From Parelaphostrongylus tenuis (taxonomy: Eukaryota > Nematoda > Chromadorea > Rhabditida > Metastrongylidae): DNA of 64,000 bases. Under the pieces are notes generated by a model that was given only the letters and a program-made list of their open reading frames with translations, was not told where the DNA came from and did not search any database. The translations under genes and the position numbers were made by a program. Shown piece by piece: positions 58,501 through 64,000 of the stretch. The stretch spans positions 333,291-397,290 of the forward strand of contig JAHQIW010000807.1 in NCBI GenBank assembly GCA_019055375.1. The letters are read 5' to 3'. Numbering within the stretch: position 1 is the first letter of the stretch; each line of letters starts with the position of its first letter.

Positions 58501-61500
58501 GCAATTCTGCTACTGGACGCTGATTTCAACGCCAAGTCTTGTTCAGGACGTCCAACAAAGTTCAACGACGAAGATTCAACAGCTGATTTGGAAGAAGAAC
58601 CGTCTCCAAGTGTTTGCAGAGTGGAACAGAAGTTGATGTTTTTCATAAAACTGTGCTGACCGATAGACCGATGGCAGAAAGTCGTGGAAAACAATGGCTT
58701 TTATTTTGAAGAATAGTTATTATCGGTTTTGTTCGTAACTCATGCACTGATTTTCAATTTTTTTACAAGTGCCCCAGAACTTTCTTTCCAAACTAATAAT
58801 TACAATGCCTACCATATGTTATGTCTAAATAATGGCCAGAATTTCCGAGTGCTTATGTAGTCTAGTCGGGGTGCATATGATTGAAGATATCTTCAAAAAC
58901 CTGCTGCTTATTAGAATTAATTTTTTCCGTATATAATGCGTTTGACCTTCTTCTTCAAAGCGTATTCGAATCGTGGGAGTTTATACCTAGTTTTATGATT
59001 CCATTAAATAGTACAAAAGGCGAGAAACCTTGCTGGCAAGAGGTTTTTTAGGCATAAGCTATCGTTTTTGTCGAGAATTTGATCCTCTTGCTCGCGATAG
59101 TGAAGGCCCGTACCCCATTACATGTGGCTGTTGCGGCTGGTCATATGGCATCGGCAAGGTACGTCTAAAAATTGTTTAGAAGCTATACAGTACTCATTTG
59201 TCTTTACGGGCATATCGTTCTTCAATTTTTTATGAGATAACAACTTATCATTCGCTTAGATAATAAAAGAGAGCTTTGATCAGCAAAGGAATGATTCTCG
59301 TGATTTATGGAACATTTGGTGATTTCTCTACTTTATGTGATAGATCTAACTAACAACAGTATAACATTCATTCATCTCAGTTTTTTCTCGATAATTTTTC
59401 TCTTTTTTCTTCCTCCTTTCCTCTTTCTTCTAATTTTCCTTTTCTAACAAAAAGAAGCTTTGCTTTCCTACAAATCTGATTCTCTCCTGGCTTTTGACAT
59501 CAATGCAATAAAACAAATGGAATTTACCCAGACGAAACAACAATCCCACTCGACGTTTTCCACTCACTTCAGATGTCTAGAAATTTCAAACTTATTCATC
59601 CAATTTCTTCAAAGGTCGATTTTAAACGAAATAAAGATGACTGAAGAGTGAGCTATAAATCAGTCCAGACGATGCGTCGAATTTTTCCTCGGAATCTATT
59701 GAGTTCTGTTGAAAGATCGTGCGCTGACGAAAGTTTTGCAGAAAGAATGGCAGTTCTTATTTTAGCGTCAACGTGTACATTTTGTCGAATCATGCTTGTA
59801 AGGCCTTAGTTTGATCTCAAGCTGGGCCAGTCGAGTTCAACCCTATGCTAGAAGTCAACTTCCCCAGTATTGGTAAATTCGTTATAGAATTTTCTGGGAC
59901 TCACTCGTTGTAATCCCCATATGCTAAACACTCTACGGTAAATAATTAAGAGCACCCCAGTCTAGCTAGTTCCAGAAAGAATCGACTCCATCGTACGAGG
60001 ATTTTGGAGAGAGTCGACTCAACCGGCATTTTATGATTTTTTTTTCGAAGACATAAGAAAATCATCACTTTCTCGAAGATTATATATTGGAGGTACCAGT
60101 CTTGACGCGAGAAGGCGTAGGCGTCTATTGAGCATTCATAATCGCTGTCGGAACGCAATAGAAGCTGTTTCATTGTAGATCACTTGAAGAGTAAGAAAGA
60201 AATTTAACACTATTCACCTAGTAATGATCATTGTTTGGAAAACATTTCGGACTGAAAAAGTCCGACGTATTGGTGCCACATGAATTGAATGAAAAACGAA
60301 AGACTTTGTTGTCAAAAAAAATTCTTATATGTTCTTGCTTAAAAAGCTATCCATTTCTCGATGGCATGTTGTCGAACTATGAAAATTGGATCTTATTAAA
60401 CAACGGGATTCATTCAACGTGGTGATTAGGCTGGAATTAGTTACCTTAATCCTTCTCAAAGTCGCTTTTTGGTATAAAAACGATCATGGTGGCTGTATGT
60501 GATTTGTAATGTGACTAATCCACCACAGCTTTGTTAAACCTGCCGGAGTGATCTCACAAAGAAATATTGTTGCGGATTTGAAGAAATACGTAAGAAATTG
60601 CAACATTAATTTTCAGTTTTGATGTCCATAAAATTTGCAACTGTCGCAAGGCAACACTGAGGCCGATATCATACCACCAAATAATGGTGCTTTGAATTTG
60701 CCTCGCCTACTCAGTGGACACCCAGCTACTAGCTGCTGATTGGTTACTAATTTAGGCAGCTCAACAACCATTTCTGAGTTGTGATCTTCAACGAAAATCC
60801 GATCGGCATGGATTGCCTTCAAAAATTTGTCGCTCTAAGGCTCAGTGGCTTACTCCATCGGAATTATACAGCTACATCTTATTTGCAAAAGCGGGTATAT
60901 TCTGTTTATTTTCATCTACTCATACAACCCGTTTTGAGATATTGGGCAAGCCTCAGCACTTCTTTCGATCGATTCGTTCGTATTCGTCATCCGTGATGCT
61001 CATAGATTTACGTGAGCGCGGTTGATGCCTGAGGCTTTATCGTTTTGAGGATTGTCACTGAATGGTGATTCAACTAATTCTGAGATCCTAGTATGACTCT
61101 ACTCTACTAGAACTGTTCCAGTGTTCACTACAGACATTCATATGAAAAAGGTTGAAGCTTTTCCCAGACCAGTATGGTGCCAATATGCGGCCCCAATGAT
61201 TCCTGTTCTGTTCAGTTTTTTTTTTCAAGGAAAGTTAGATTATCCGAAAATTGACATGGAATCAACATTTCTCCCTCCAATAAACCGTATTTTGAAATGA
61301 TAGTACACCGCCAAGGCGAACAGAGGTAAAATTCGAATTTGGTCGGAAGTGTATCACCTACAGGATTACTTAATTCCATAAATCAAATTATCATAGCGTC
61401 AGTTGCAGTATTAGAGGATTTACAAAGATTTCTCGATTGTTAGGGTTTTTTGAACGTTGAGAAACTCACAGATTTATAAAGCAGACTTCTTTACCACAAC

Positions 61501-62897
61501 AAAGTTCAGGTAATATCTTTGGAATATTGGTTCACATCAGAATTTACTTAGATTACGATTTTAAAAAATCGAGAACAGTTTTCTTCAAAGCATCACGTGT
61601 AAACGCGGCAATGGTAAACAACAGTATGTAGGCGGATAGCTCCTGTTTTTTCCATAGTGAATGCTTTTTCAGTCGTTTAGGTGTATAAATGCTGGCCTGT
61701 GCAAGGAAAAAGAAAAAGTTTGAAGAAAACGTCCTGTGTGTCCAGCAAATTTGTAAAAAATATCATTGATCAGTGACATATAAACTTTGGTGGTTTGTAC
61801 TAGTCAAGTTTCGATCAAGCCTAGTCAAGTTTTGAGGTTGAGAATTAATGTGATCTTCCGTTCCGTGCATTGAGGTCAATGCATTCTTGAAGTTATTTGT
61901 TGATAGGAGTTGTGAGAATATTGGATCTTTCTTGTTATTCACATAAGGTTTTGGAGCCATTCAATTCTCCCTTATCAGTTTGAATGTCCACAAAGGCAAT
62001 TACCCGTTTCACCTCTGGCAAGTTAGCTAGCAGTATATCGAGTACAATAGCGGTTATATAGCTCAGTGTTTTTCTTACAGGGTTTTAGTGCTTGCTTGTC
62101 GGACAACAGTCGATGTACTGGATGATCGTGGAAGAACACCTTGTGATCTGAGTCGTGATGAACACATGATACGACTTACCGCTCGCAGTGCTGACCATGA
62201 TGTTTGAAGAACAGCGTACCCTTCCCAGAAGTGAATGATATTCATATATTTCTTCTCATATACTTGATTTTTCTAGTAATCAAAATAATACTGTTGAATG
62301 GCGATATGGATTTTCGTTAAGATGCTGAAGATGTTGAGCACGTGACGTCGACAGCTTTATGGTACTCACGAATGGAGAGACCTGTCACTGATGAGCACCT
62401 ACTTAGGGATCAACCTCAAACTGGGGCTGAAGTAAGAATTTTTGAGAAATGTAATATTTTCAGAATAACAAAATGGTGCTTGTCTTATCAATCAGAATCT
62501 TATATTGCTATTTTTTCTTGGGCTTAGAATAAAGTACGGAGTGTTTTTCGATAGCTTTAACTTAATTTTTTGGAGGTATGAGTATTACGGGATTCAGAAA
62601 GCTTATCTACAGGATTCGAGCTCAACCATTCTCAGCGATTCGCCTAACAATAATCTCGACCATTCTGCACCAAGCATCAACAAGGTAGGCAGTTTAAAAA
62701 TTAGAGGAGGCGTCATATCTGATTGCTCTGTGCGGAGTCTCAAAAAGTGCAGTATGTTGTAATGGAGTTCTGAATTGGCTTTCAGTGCTTCAGGAGAAGT
62801 GGTGCAATGAACCACTCCATGTGGAAATATCAATGGATACGGATGTATACGTGCCAGATTCGCCGAAAATGGCAGATCTATTTGAAGCTGTTACAAG
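43449..62897 (+). CDS. camt-1: CAMTA: calmodulin-binding transcription activator, partial (5' and 3' ends not found)
   Basis: Nuclear transcription factor family regulated by calmodulin. Exons followed: 43449-43528, 43693-43804, 44687-44773, 47171-47315, 48820-48914, 50395-50572, 51729-51853, 52230-52361 (or from 52245), 52473-52602, 54303-54478, 58027-58203, about 59076-59159, 62081-62201, 62322-62431, 62613-62684, 62794-62897. Domain order: CG-1 DNA-binding (first four exons), low-complexity linker, TIG/IPT fold, ankyrin repeats, then acidic/serine-rich exons. The first ten exons give 420 codons in perfect phase. The CG-1 start exon lacks the extreme N-terminus, so at least one upstream exon is missing, and IQ motifs are expected beyond the window. 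Two apparent single-base frame breaks affect the ankyrin exons. The symbol is assigned by orthology to the single nematode CAMTA. Confidence 0.9.
43693..43804 (+). CDS. camt-1: CAMTA exon 2: CG-1 core
   Basis: Reads TQYMFCRFDGNWFKIDGYEW then KKRREGKLIREDHMKLK. The DGYxWKKRxxGKxxREDHMKLK string is the CG-1 signature. The acceptor is TTTTTAG. The donor GTCGTT is weak but is fixed by phase with the next exon. Confidence 0.93.
43805..44686 (+). other. CAMTA intron 2, duplication plus tRNA-like half element
   Basis: Besides the exon 3 duplicate, 44455-44570 holds TTGAGTGATATGCAAAAC and, on the minus strand, a tRNA-like block: B-box-like GGGTTCGACTCCCTCC. This is one arm of the TIR/tRNA-like family at 12473 and 30214. 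Confidence 0.5.
44231..44383 (+). repeat. Local duplicate of CAMTA exon 3 acceptor region (possible decoy exon)
   Basis: Positions 44231-44325 repeat 44611-44705 at about 380 bases' distance: ATATAGTCGCTGTTAGCAGG against ATATAGCCGCTGTTGGCTGA, and AACAAACACGAAATCC against AACAAACAGGAAATCC. The copy keeps an AG acceptor at 44304-44305, after which the CAMTA frame reads MNKHEIPKKSGASSVYKSSC and stops at about 44383. Confidence 0.7.
44687..44773 (+). CDS. camt-1: CAMTA exon 3: CG-1 YAHSS..PTFHRR segment
   Basis: VNKQEILSANYAHSSVVPTF then HRRVYWLTN, 29 codons in phase 0. HSSxxPTFHRRxYWL is a hallmark of animal CG-1. The usual Cys before YWL is Val here. Acceptor CTTTTCAG, donor GTGAGC. A partial copy of its 5' end lies upstream at 44231-44330. 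Confidence 0.93.
44840..45340 (+). repeat. TTAA-element relative, decayed
   Basis: Collinear with the interiors of 37918-38449 and 41368-41899: an AATTAGAGTTTTTTTTC block, GAAAACTTCGAGTGCGTAAT and TTTGTGCTATCGAATGACAA. Terminal CCC/GGG ends are not found. In CAMTA intron 3. Confidence 0.5.
45787..45905 (+). mobile_element. SINE family 1, 5' fragment
   Basis: Contains GGCGCGTAAGGCGCTGTAGT, then a good B-box-like GTGGTTCGATCCCGTGCC and a CCATCCCTCTGAGGTGGGTA body. The 3' half is missing here; a 3' fragment occurs at 46432-46560, and a mariner remnant lies between the two. Confidence 0.55.
45917..46290 (-). pseudogene. Mariner transposase remnant, N-terminal part
   Basis: The minus frame reads RRPQIDRQAVSDATKKEPSL then TTRKLADDFW, the mariner linker after the first helix-turn-helix. 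Upstream, in a shifted frame, GDGTFRRTAVFDRFNDLRLE resembles the second DNA-binding helix region. Stops and frame changes make it dead. It splits the family 1 SINE fragments on either side. Confidence 0.65.
46432..46560 (+). mobile_element. SINE family 1, 3' fragment
   Basis: GGGCCACCGCGAGTCATTGT, ATATGCATTCAGTAACCTCT, TTGATCAACGCCGCGATC and a CTTTTCCTTTTTC tail. It lacks the tRNA head, which may be the fragment at 45787. Confidence 0.55.
46968..47070 (+). repeat. tRNA-like half element
   Basis: CACGGTAGTGCCAGTGGCTA (A-box-like), then ACGCGTTTAGCTCCCGTCCG. It resembles one arm of the tRNA-like foldback at 51384-51690. No intact cloverleaf. Confidence 0.35.
47171..47315 (+). CDS. camt-1: CAMTA exon 4: end of CG-1 domain
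   Basis: NPEYALVHYLNTETEINLKS and on to KQQLLDQISPI. LVHYLN closes the CG-1 domain. Acceptor CATTTCAG, donor GTGAGT, ending one base into a Tyr codon. Confidence 0.93.
47373..47953 (+). mobile_element. Non-autonomous mariner element with TIRs, copy 1
   Basis: About 580 bp between inverted ends: GACCGTTCCGTAAGTTTTGG on the left, and the right end (AAACTTATGGAATGACC) read in reverse. The left flank is TA. Internally the plus frame reads ASETVHKINEAW, then GRLEWFAKFKAGENSLEDQS, the mariner helix-turn-helix region; the catalytic DDE/D half is gone. In CAMTA intron 4. Confidence 0.8.
48150..48310. repeat. tRNA-like TIR element, partial
   Basis: Begins TGTCTGAGTGATGTGCAAAA and contains a tRNA-like block with GGTTGAACTCCCACCTGGCG. 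Same family as 12473-12646. In CAMTA intron 4, directly followed by a SINE. Confidence 0.5.
48350..48640 (+). mobile_element. tRNA-derived SINE, family 1
   Basis: Head ACGCTCATGTGGTGCAGTGA, B-box-like GATGACTCGATCTTG, body GCTCAGTAAATTGGTACCAG and tail TTTATCCTTTATTC. It ends about 180 bases upstream of CAMTA exon 5. Confidence 0.75.
48650..48735. repeat. AT/TG microsatellite
   Basis: ACATATGTATGTGCATGTGC followed by TATATGCATATATA units. It directly follows the SINE tail. Confidence 0.75.
48820..48914 (+). CDS. camt-1: CAMTA exon 5: linker
   Basis: Completes the Tyr codon and reads ANMLCQQDIATLCEEISSLL then QNTQQNDLDTT. Acceptor GTGTTCAG, donor GTTTGT. It has the polar composition of the post-CG-1 linker; support comes mainly from the matching phase on both sides. 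Confidence 0.75.
49282..50054 (+). mobile_element. piggyBac-like MITE, long copy
   Basis: Flanked by perfect TTAA on both sides (49278-49281 and 50055-50058). Starts CCCTTTGGGTACCGCAGTTG and ends CTGAGGGG. The interior shares an ATTAGGGTTTTTTTC block with 37918-38449. In CAMTA intron 5. Confidence 0.65.
50059..50307. mobile_element. Foldback TTAA-type element sharing a TTAA with its neighbour
   Basis: Ends CCCTTCGGGAGCCGTGGACC and GGGTCCACGGTCCCGAAGGGG are inverted copies. The left TTAA (50055-50058) is the right TTAA of the element before it. Outer arms are related to the hairpin at 39581-39704. It ends about 90 bases before CAMTA exon 6. Confidence 0.7.
50395..50572 (+). CDS. camt-1: CAMTA exon 6: serine/arginine-rich linker
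   Basis: Reads AGGHSTILEPNTMSYVSHSS, then QRLERRNSFGSEFRHGLSSS and ILRRQPSAFSDCLDVVHGG. RRNSF and RRQPS are possible basophilic kinase sites (inference). Acceptor AATATAG, donor GTATCT, phase 1 end. Confidence 0.8.
50645..51232 (+). mobile_element. Non-autonomous mariner element with TIRs, copy 2
   Basis: Ends GGTCGTTCCATAAGTTTTGA and GGCTTATGGAACGGCC are inverted; the left flank is TA. The interior is collinear with copy 1 (GATTTTGGTATCGTTC, TTTGCAAGAAAATGCGCAAT). A decayed frame reads LLHKWRLGENAGEAALKIKA, a mariner N-terminal remnant. In CAMTA intron 6, same orientation as copy 1. Confidence 0.8.
51384..51690. mobile_element. Foldback with two head-to-head tRNA-like arms
   Basis: The left arm, minus strand: GGACCTAGGTGGTGTAGTGC and GGGTTCAACTCCTGGC. 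The right arm, plus strand: TGACCTCGGTGATGTACTGA and TAGTTCCCGCCTTGGGCC. Inner sequences also pair (TTTGCTACTACTCTTT with GAGTGGTAGCAAAG). It lies about 40 bases upstream of CAMTA exon 7. Confidence 0.65.
51729..51853 (+). CDS. camt-1: CAMTA exon 7: linker
   Basis: Reads GASVMNNNVDGKLSRESCTG then YSADGRSHSCETYRSSNQDE and DK. Acceptor TTCTAG, donor GTGAAG, and phase fits both neighbours. No domain; a serine-rich regulatory linker. Confidence 0.75.
51890..52170 (+). mobile_element. tRNA-derived SINE, family 2, copy 1
   Basis: The head GGGCCGGTGGTCGAACGGCT is tRNA-like. The body and tail (TATTTTCGGGATTGCTAGGA, CAGCATTCTATGACATGAGG, ACGAATCGAATGCTAGGAG) are collinear with 54577-54840. Ends in CAAATAAAGTGACAAG, about 60 bases before the exon 8 acceptor. 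Confidence 0.65.
52230..52361 (+). CDS. camt-1: CAMTA exon 8: lead-in to TIG domain
   Basis: Reads FFTLQSSGIQPSQPVSQSSF then PSDSQLSTYIAPITEMTPNS and GCVK. The PITEMTPNSG phrase opens the TIG/IPT fold. Two acceptors in the same phase are possible (exon from 52230 or 52245). Donor GTAAGA. The upstream polypyrimidine region abuts a SINE tail. Confidence 0.82.
52473..52602 (+). CDS. camt-1: CAMTA exon 9: TIG/IPT domain core
   Basis: GGTKVLIVGGWYMKGHNYSV then MFGEKRVPARLIQVGVLSLI and VPP. This matches CAMTA TIG (GGxKVLIxGxW...YSxxFxxxxVPAxLIQxGVLxxxxP). Acceptor TTTTAG, donor GTAAGA. Confidence 0.93.
52682..53056 (+). mobile_element. piggyBac-like MITE, short copy
   Basis: The left TTAA is followed by CCCTTTGCGGACGGCGTGCT; the right end is CGACCTTGAAGG followed by TTAA. 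In CAMTA intron 9. No coding capacity. Confidence 0.5.
53530..53886. repeat. Foldback element with CACGTG arms, well preserved
   Basis: Arms pair over about 160 nt: GCATATTTGAGCCTTTTGTG with CACAAAAAGCTTAAAATATG, GTACACGTGTTTCGGCCTTG with CAAGGCCGAAACACGTGCAC, and CAATCCCTCTCGAGCGA with TCGCTCGAGAGGGAGTG. The centre is AAGTGAAGTTCACTT. In CAMTA intron 9. Confidence 0.8.
54033..54235. mobile_element. Compact foldback with tRNA-like arms
   Basis: The plus arm reads GGCCTCGGTGATGTAATGGT then AACGCGGGGTCAACTCCCGC, with a pairable T-stem (GCGGG/CCCGC) and a partly pairable acceptor stem (GCCTC/GAGGC). The minus arm (54045-54115) mirrors it (GGTTGAGTGATAACACGC, ACGGGTTCACCCTCCGC). It ends about 65 bases before CAMTA exon 10. 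The anticodon region is not credible, so it is a tRNA-derived repeat. Confidence 0.65.
54303..54478 (+). CDS. camt-1: CAMTA exon 10: end of TIG domain and helical linker
   Basis: SVCGVVPVRVLCNGQIISTS then VEFTYTNDHDEVTMSLRQCM and VDRLHLIAHAFGAIDKLE. Completes the beta sandwich and adds a helix. Acceptor GCTTTTAG, donor GTTGTT, phase 0 end. Confidence 0.9.
54577..54840 (+). mobile_element. tRNA-derived SINE, family 2, copy 2
   Basis: The head GCAGTCGTGGCCGAGTGGTT is close to a tRNA-Ser 5' half, followed by a B-box-like GTGGAGTCGAGCCTC. The body CTATTCTCGAGATTGCAAGG and the CAGTATTCTACGACG block match 51890-52170. Ends in AATAAAATTTCAATAAA. In CAMTA intron 10. Confidence 0.7.
55130..56090 (-). 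pseudogene. RTE retrotransposon remnant, heavily decayed
   Basis: Collinear with 13640-14793 on the same strand. The minus frame at 55849-56034 reads EVLDTQGHPYSVRKELLSCE, the equivalent of EALDNQGVPTRYIMILRELY. Nucleotide blocks such as TAGATAGATGTAACTAGAGC and CGTCGACATAGGTCGGAATC match its 3' part. Many stops and frame changes. In CAMTA intron 10. Confidence 0.7.
56160..56860. repeat. Foldback element, about 700 bp
   Basis: Arms of roughly 190 nt: TTCTATTATGGCGGCGCCTC pairs with AAGTGGCGCCGCCATAATAG, AGGCCTTCGGTAAAAACGTA with TACGCTTTCGCCGAAGGTCT, and TTGGCGCCTTACCAGTCAAG with TTTGACTGGTACGGCGTTAA. The 56380-56640 centre is unpaired. In CAMTA intron 10. Confidence 0.75.
57150..57780 (-). 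other. Repeat-associated open frame, unassigned
   Basis: A minus frame of 120 codons (57150-57512) has no recognised domain. The sequence near 57240-57265 (AGGAACTTTTCATAGGCGTG) is shared with 40290-40315, and the block at 57735-57775 is shared with 40920-40960. This suggests an interspersed repeat rather than a host gene. Confidence 0.35.
58027..58203 (+). CDS. camt-1: CAMTA exon 11: pre-ankyrin segment and first ankyrin repeat, frame break inside
   Basis: From the TTTTCAG acceptor, the phase demanded by exon 10 reads WVTPFDERSILSLLKNLTSH and stays open for about 45 codons. The ankyrin text RTILHIAAALNYDKVLECVL then AWR, which matches CAMTA repeat 1, is in the next frame and runs to the GTGAGA donor. 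A one-base change somewhere between about 58095 and 58135 is needed to join them. I cannot tell assembly error from real mutation. Confidence 0.7.
58384..58700 (+). pseudogene. Mariner transposase remnant, second lineage
   Basis: Frames read GTSNSATGRWFQR, then SCSGRPTKFNDEDSTADLEE, the mariner segment between the two helix-turn-helix motifs (SGRPxxFxDxxLxxxxEExP). Frame changes and a lost catalytic domain. In CAMTA intron 11. More diverged than the TIR copies at 47373 and 50645. Confidence 0.6.
59076..59159 (+). CDS. camt-1: CAMTA exon 12: ankyrin repeat, frame break inside
   Basis: FDPLARDSEG is followed, after one surplus C in the CCC at 59107-59109, by RTPLHVAVAAGHMASA in another frame. 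Together they are a consensus ankyrin repeat (D..G.TPLHVA...GH). Donor GTACGT. The 5' edge (acceptor at about 59051 or 59075) is uncertain, and neither agrees with the exon 11 phase. Confidence 0.65.
59160..62080 (+). other. CAMTA intron 12, no supported feature
   Basis: A 2.9 kb AT-rich intron. Short frames (for example 60613-60822 minus, 60781-60996 plus) show no recognisable motif, and I find no repeat partner in the window. Confidence 0.45.
62081..62201 (+). CDS. camt-1: CAMTA exon 13: last ankyrin-like segment
   Basis: Joins exon 12 in phase through a split Arg codon and reads VLVLACRTTVDVLDDRGRTP then CDLSRDEHMIRLTARSADHD. DDRGRTPCDLS is an ankyrin turn. Acceptor TTCTTACAG. The frame either meets TGA at 62205-62207 or splices near 62201 (GTTTGA) or 62190 (GTGCTG). 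Confidence 0.75.
62322..62431 (+). CDS. camt-1: CAMTA exon 14 (probable)
   Basis: Reads AEDVEHVTSTALWYSRMERP then VTDEHLLRDQPQTGAE and ends at GTAAGA. Acceptor at 62321 or 62330, both of the same phase. No domain is recognised; it is assigned by position, strand and splice signals. Confidence 0.6.
62613..62684 (+). CDS. camt-1: CAMTA exon 15 (probable), serine-rich
   Basis: Twenty-four codons, DSSSTILSDSPNNNLDHSAP then SINK. Acceptor TCTACAG, donor GTAGGC, phase 0 at both ends. Confidence 0.6.
62794..62897 (+). CDS. camt-1: CAMTA exon 16 (probable), GC donor
   Basis: Reads EKWCNEPLHVEISMDTDVYV then PDSPKMADLFEAVTR. Acceptor GCTTCAG in phase 0 with exon 15. The donor is AAG then GCAAGT, the classical context of a GC-AG intron. 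The continuation lies beyond the readable part of the window. Confidence 0.6.
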
Positions 62898-63063
62898 GCA
62901 AGTTCAACATATCTGTTGATTGATAACTGTAATCTCATGTGGTTCTTTAAGAAACATTCACTCTTATTTTTCTGTATCATCTAACAACTTTGTTACTTCT
63001 TCAACATATTGATGACGCGGACACAGTTGCAAATTATCAAACCTGAAATTTTCTTAACAATGC

Positions 63064-63290
63064 GGTTAACTTAGTGGTAGTCATGCTATTCATCGTGAGG
63101 CAGGTAGCTCAACTCTGCATGCGGCCCACCAAGCTTCAGATCTTCTCACGGTCAGGAAATCGGTACCATTATGTGGACTCAACTCATTCTCTCCATCCCA
63201 TGTCTGACTGCCCTAGCACGCCTATCACACGGTTCGAGGGAAAATCAACTCTATTATCATTCGACGGTGTTCACAAAAAGGCTTAATATC
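63064..63290 (+). repeat. tRNA-like SINE relative, diverged
   Basis: GCGGTTAACTTAGTGGTAGT (A-box-like), then GTCAGGAAATCGGTACCATT, which corresponds to GTCGGTAAATTGGTACCAGA of SINE family 1. The 3' tail is not recognisable. Confidence 0.4.
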
Positions 63291-63359
63291 TTTGAAGACC
63301 TTTATGGAAGATGAAATGCGAGAATTTGCACGATCTGCAGCGCGTCTTTCCGTGAGCGG

Positions 63360-64000
63360 CCGCTGGGGCACTGCGTCGCGAGGGGGAGAGGGGAGAGCGG
63401 GCACGTGACTGCGTGCTTTGGGTTGGGCGCACTGGAGCCACTAGGCTGGGGTAGGAGGTGTGGAGGTAGAGGTGTTCTTAGTAGTGGGGGGGTAGGCAGG
63501 TACGCACTGGTTCGACGCGGGTAAGGGGTGGCGGAGACTAACGCGTTGGCTGGCGACGCAGGGGGGGGTTAGTTGCGGTAGGGCTGGGGAGGCGGGAAGG
63601 AGTAGAGAGGAGCGGGGACTCGAGGAGGAAACAGTGTTAGAGGAAAGGGGGGGGGGTAGGGAGGAGGAGGGGGAGGAGGAGGGGGGAGGAGGGAGAGGGG
63701 GGAGGAGGGAGAGGAGAGGAGGGGAGGAGGAGGGGGGGAGGAGGGGAAGAGGGGGGGGAGGGAGGGGAGAGGGGGGGAGAGGGGGGTGAGGGGGGGGTGG
63801 GAGAGGGGAGGGAGGGGAGGGGGAGGAGGGGGGAGGGGGGGAGGGGGGGAGAGGAGGAGGGGGAGGGAGGGGGGGGGAGGGGGGGAGAGGAGGGGGGGGG
63901 AGAGGGAGAGGGGGTGAGGAGGGGGAGGGGAGGGGAGAGGAGGAAGGGAGGGAGGGGAGAGGGGGGGTGAGGGGAGGAGGAGAGGAGGGAGGGGGGGGGG
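63360..64000. other. G/A-only low-complexity end, probable artefact
   Basis: After a GCGGCCGC octamer (63356-63363) base composition changes abruptly. C and T fade over about 250 bases, and from about 63640 the plus strand is almost entirely G and A with runs of up to nine or ten G and only rare T. There is no repeating unit and no gene. Confidence 0.75.

Overview
The window looks like AT-rich, repeat-laden nuclear DNA of a nematode, most likely a strongylid or hookworm-type worm. The supporting evidence is two multi-exon animal genes with introns of up to about 5.5 kb, splice acceptors that repeatedly read TTTTCAG (the nematode consensus), and intronic and intergenic DNA packed with small TIR, foldback, SINE, mariner and RTE-type repeats. 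Nearly all long open frames outside the two genes are chance frames or repeat shadows. The species assignment is inference.

Region 1 (1-22014): a cytochrome P450 gene on the minus strand is spread over at least eight exons, from 22014 down to 6022. Joined at GT-AG sites the exons give an uninterrupted frame of about 500 residues with every P450 hallmark (PPGP hinge, helix-C WxxxR, helix-I AGMETT, ExxR, PERF, heme-Cys loop). Only the initiator-Met exon is not found. Its introns hold an RTE retrotransposon fragment, foldback elements, a TIR element with a tRNA-like core, a tRNA-derived SINE and AT microsatellites. The first 6 kb has one candidate exon of unknown identity (3941-4209) and nothing else I can support.

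Region 2 (22015-43448): about 21 kb with no recognisable gene. It holds SINEs, foldback elements, a large tRNA-like palindrome, AT/CA microsatellites, two 532-base TTAA-flanked elements (one of them nested inside another repeat), a decayed minisatellite split by a hairpin, and an unexplained GC-rich block at 38640-38975.

Region 3 (43449-62897): a plus-strand CAMTA (calmodulin-binding transcription activator) gene. Its CG-1 DNA-binding domain, linker exons, TIG/IPT domain, ankyrin segment and further C-terminal exons can be followed; the 5' end, any IQ motifs and the 3' end are not seen. The first ten exons join perfectly in phase. The ankyrin exons contain two apparent one-base frame breaks. 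Introns contain four mariner remnants, SINEs of two families, TTAA elements and an RTE remnant.

Region 4 (about 63360-64000): the sequence turns into almost pure G/A, GGGGG-rich text after a NotI-like octamer. It looks like an assembly or sequencing artefact rather than chromosome.

The two genes are convergent neither in function nor in layout: the P450 is a membrane-bound mono-oxygenase and CAMTA a nuclear calcium/calmodulin-responsive transcription factor. They lie back to back with their 5' ends facing the 21 kb repeat-rich spacer.
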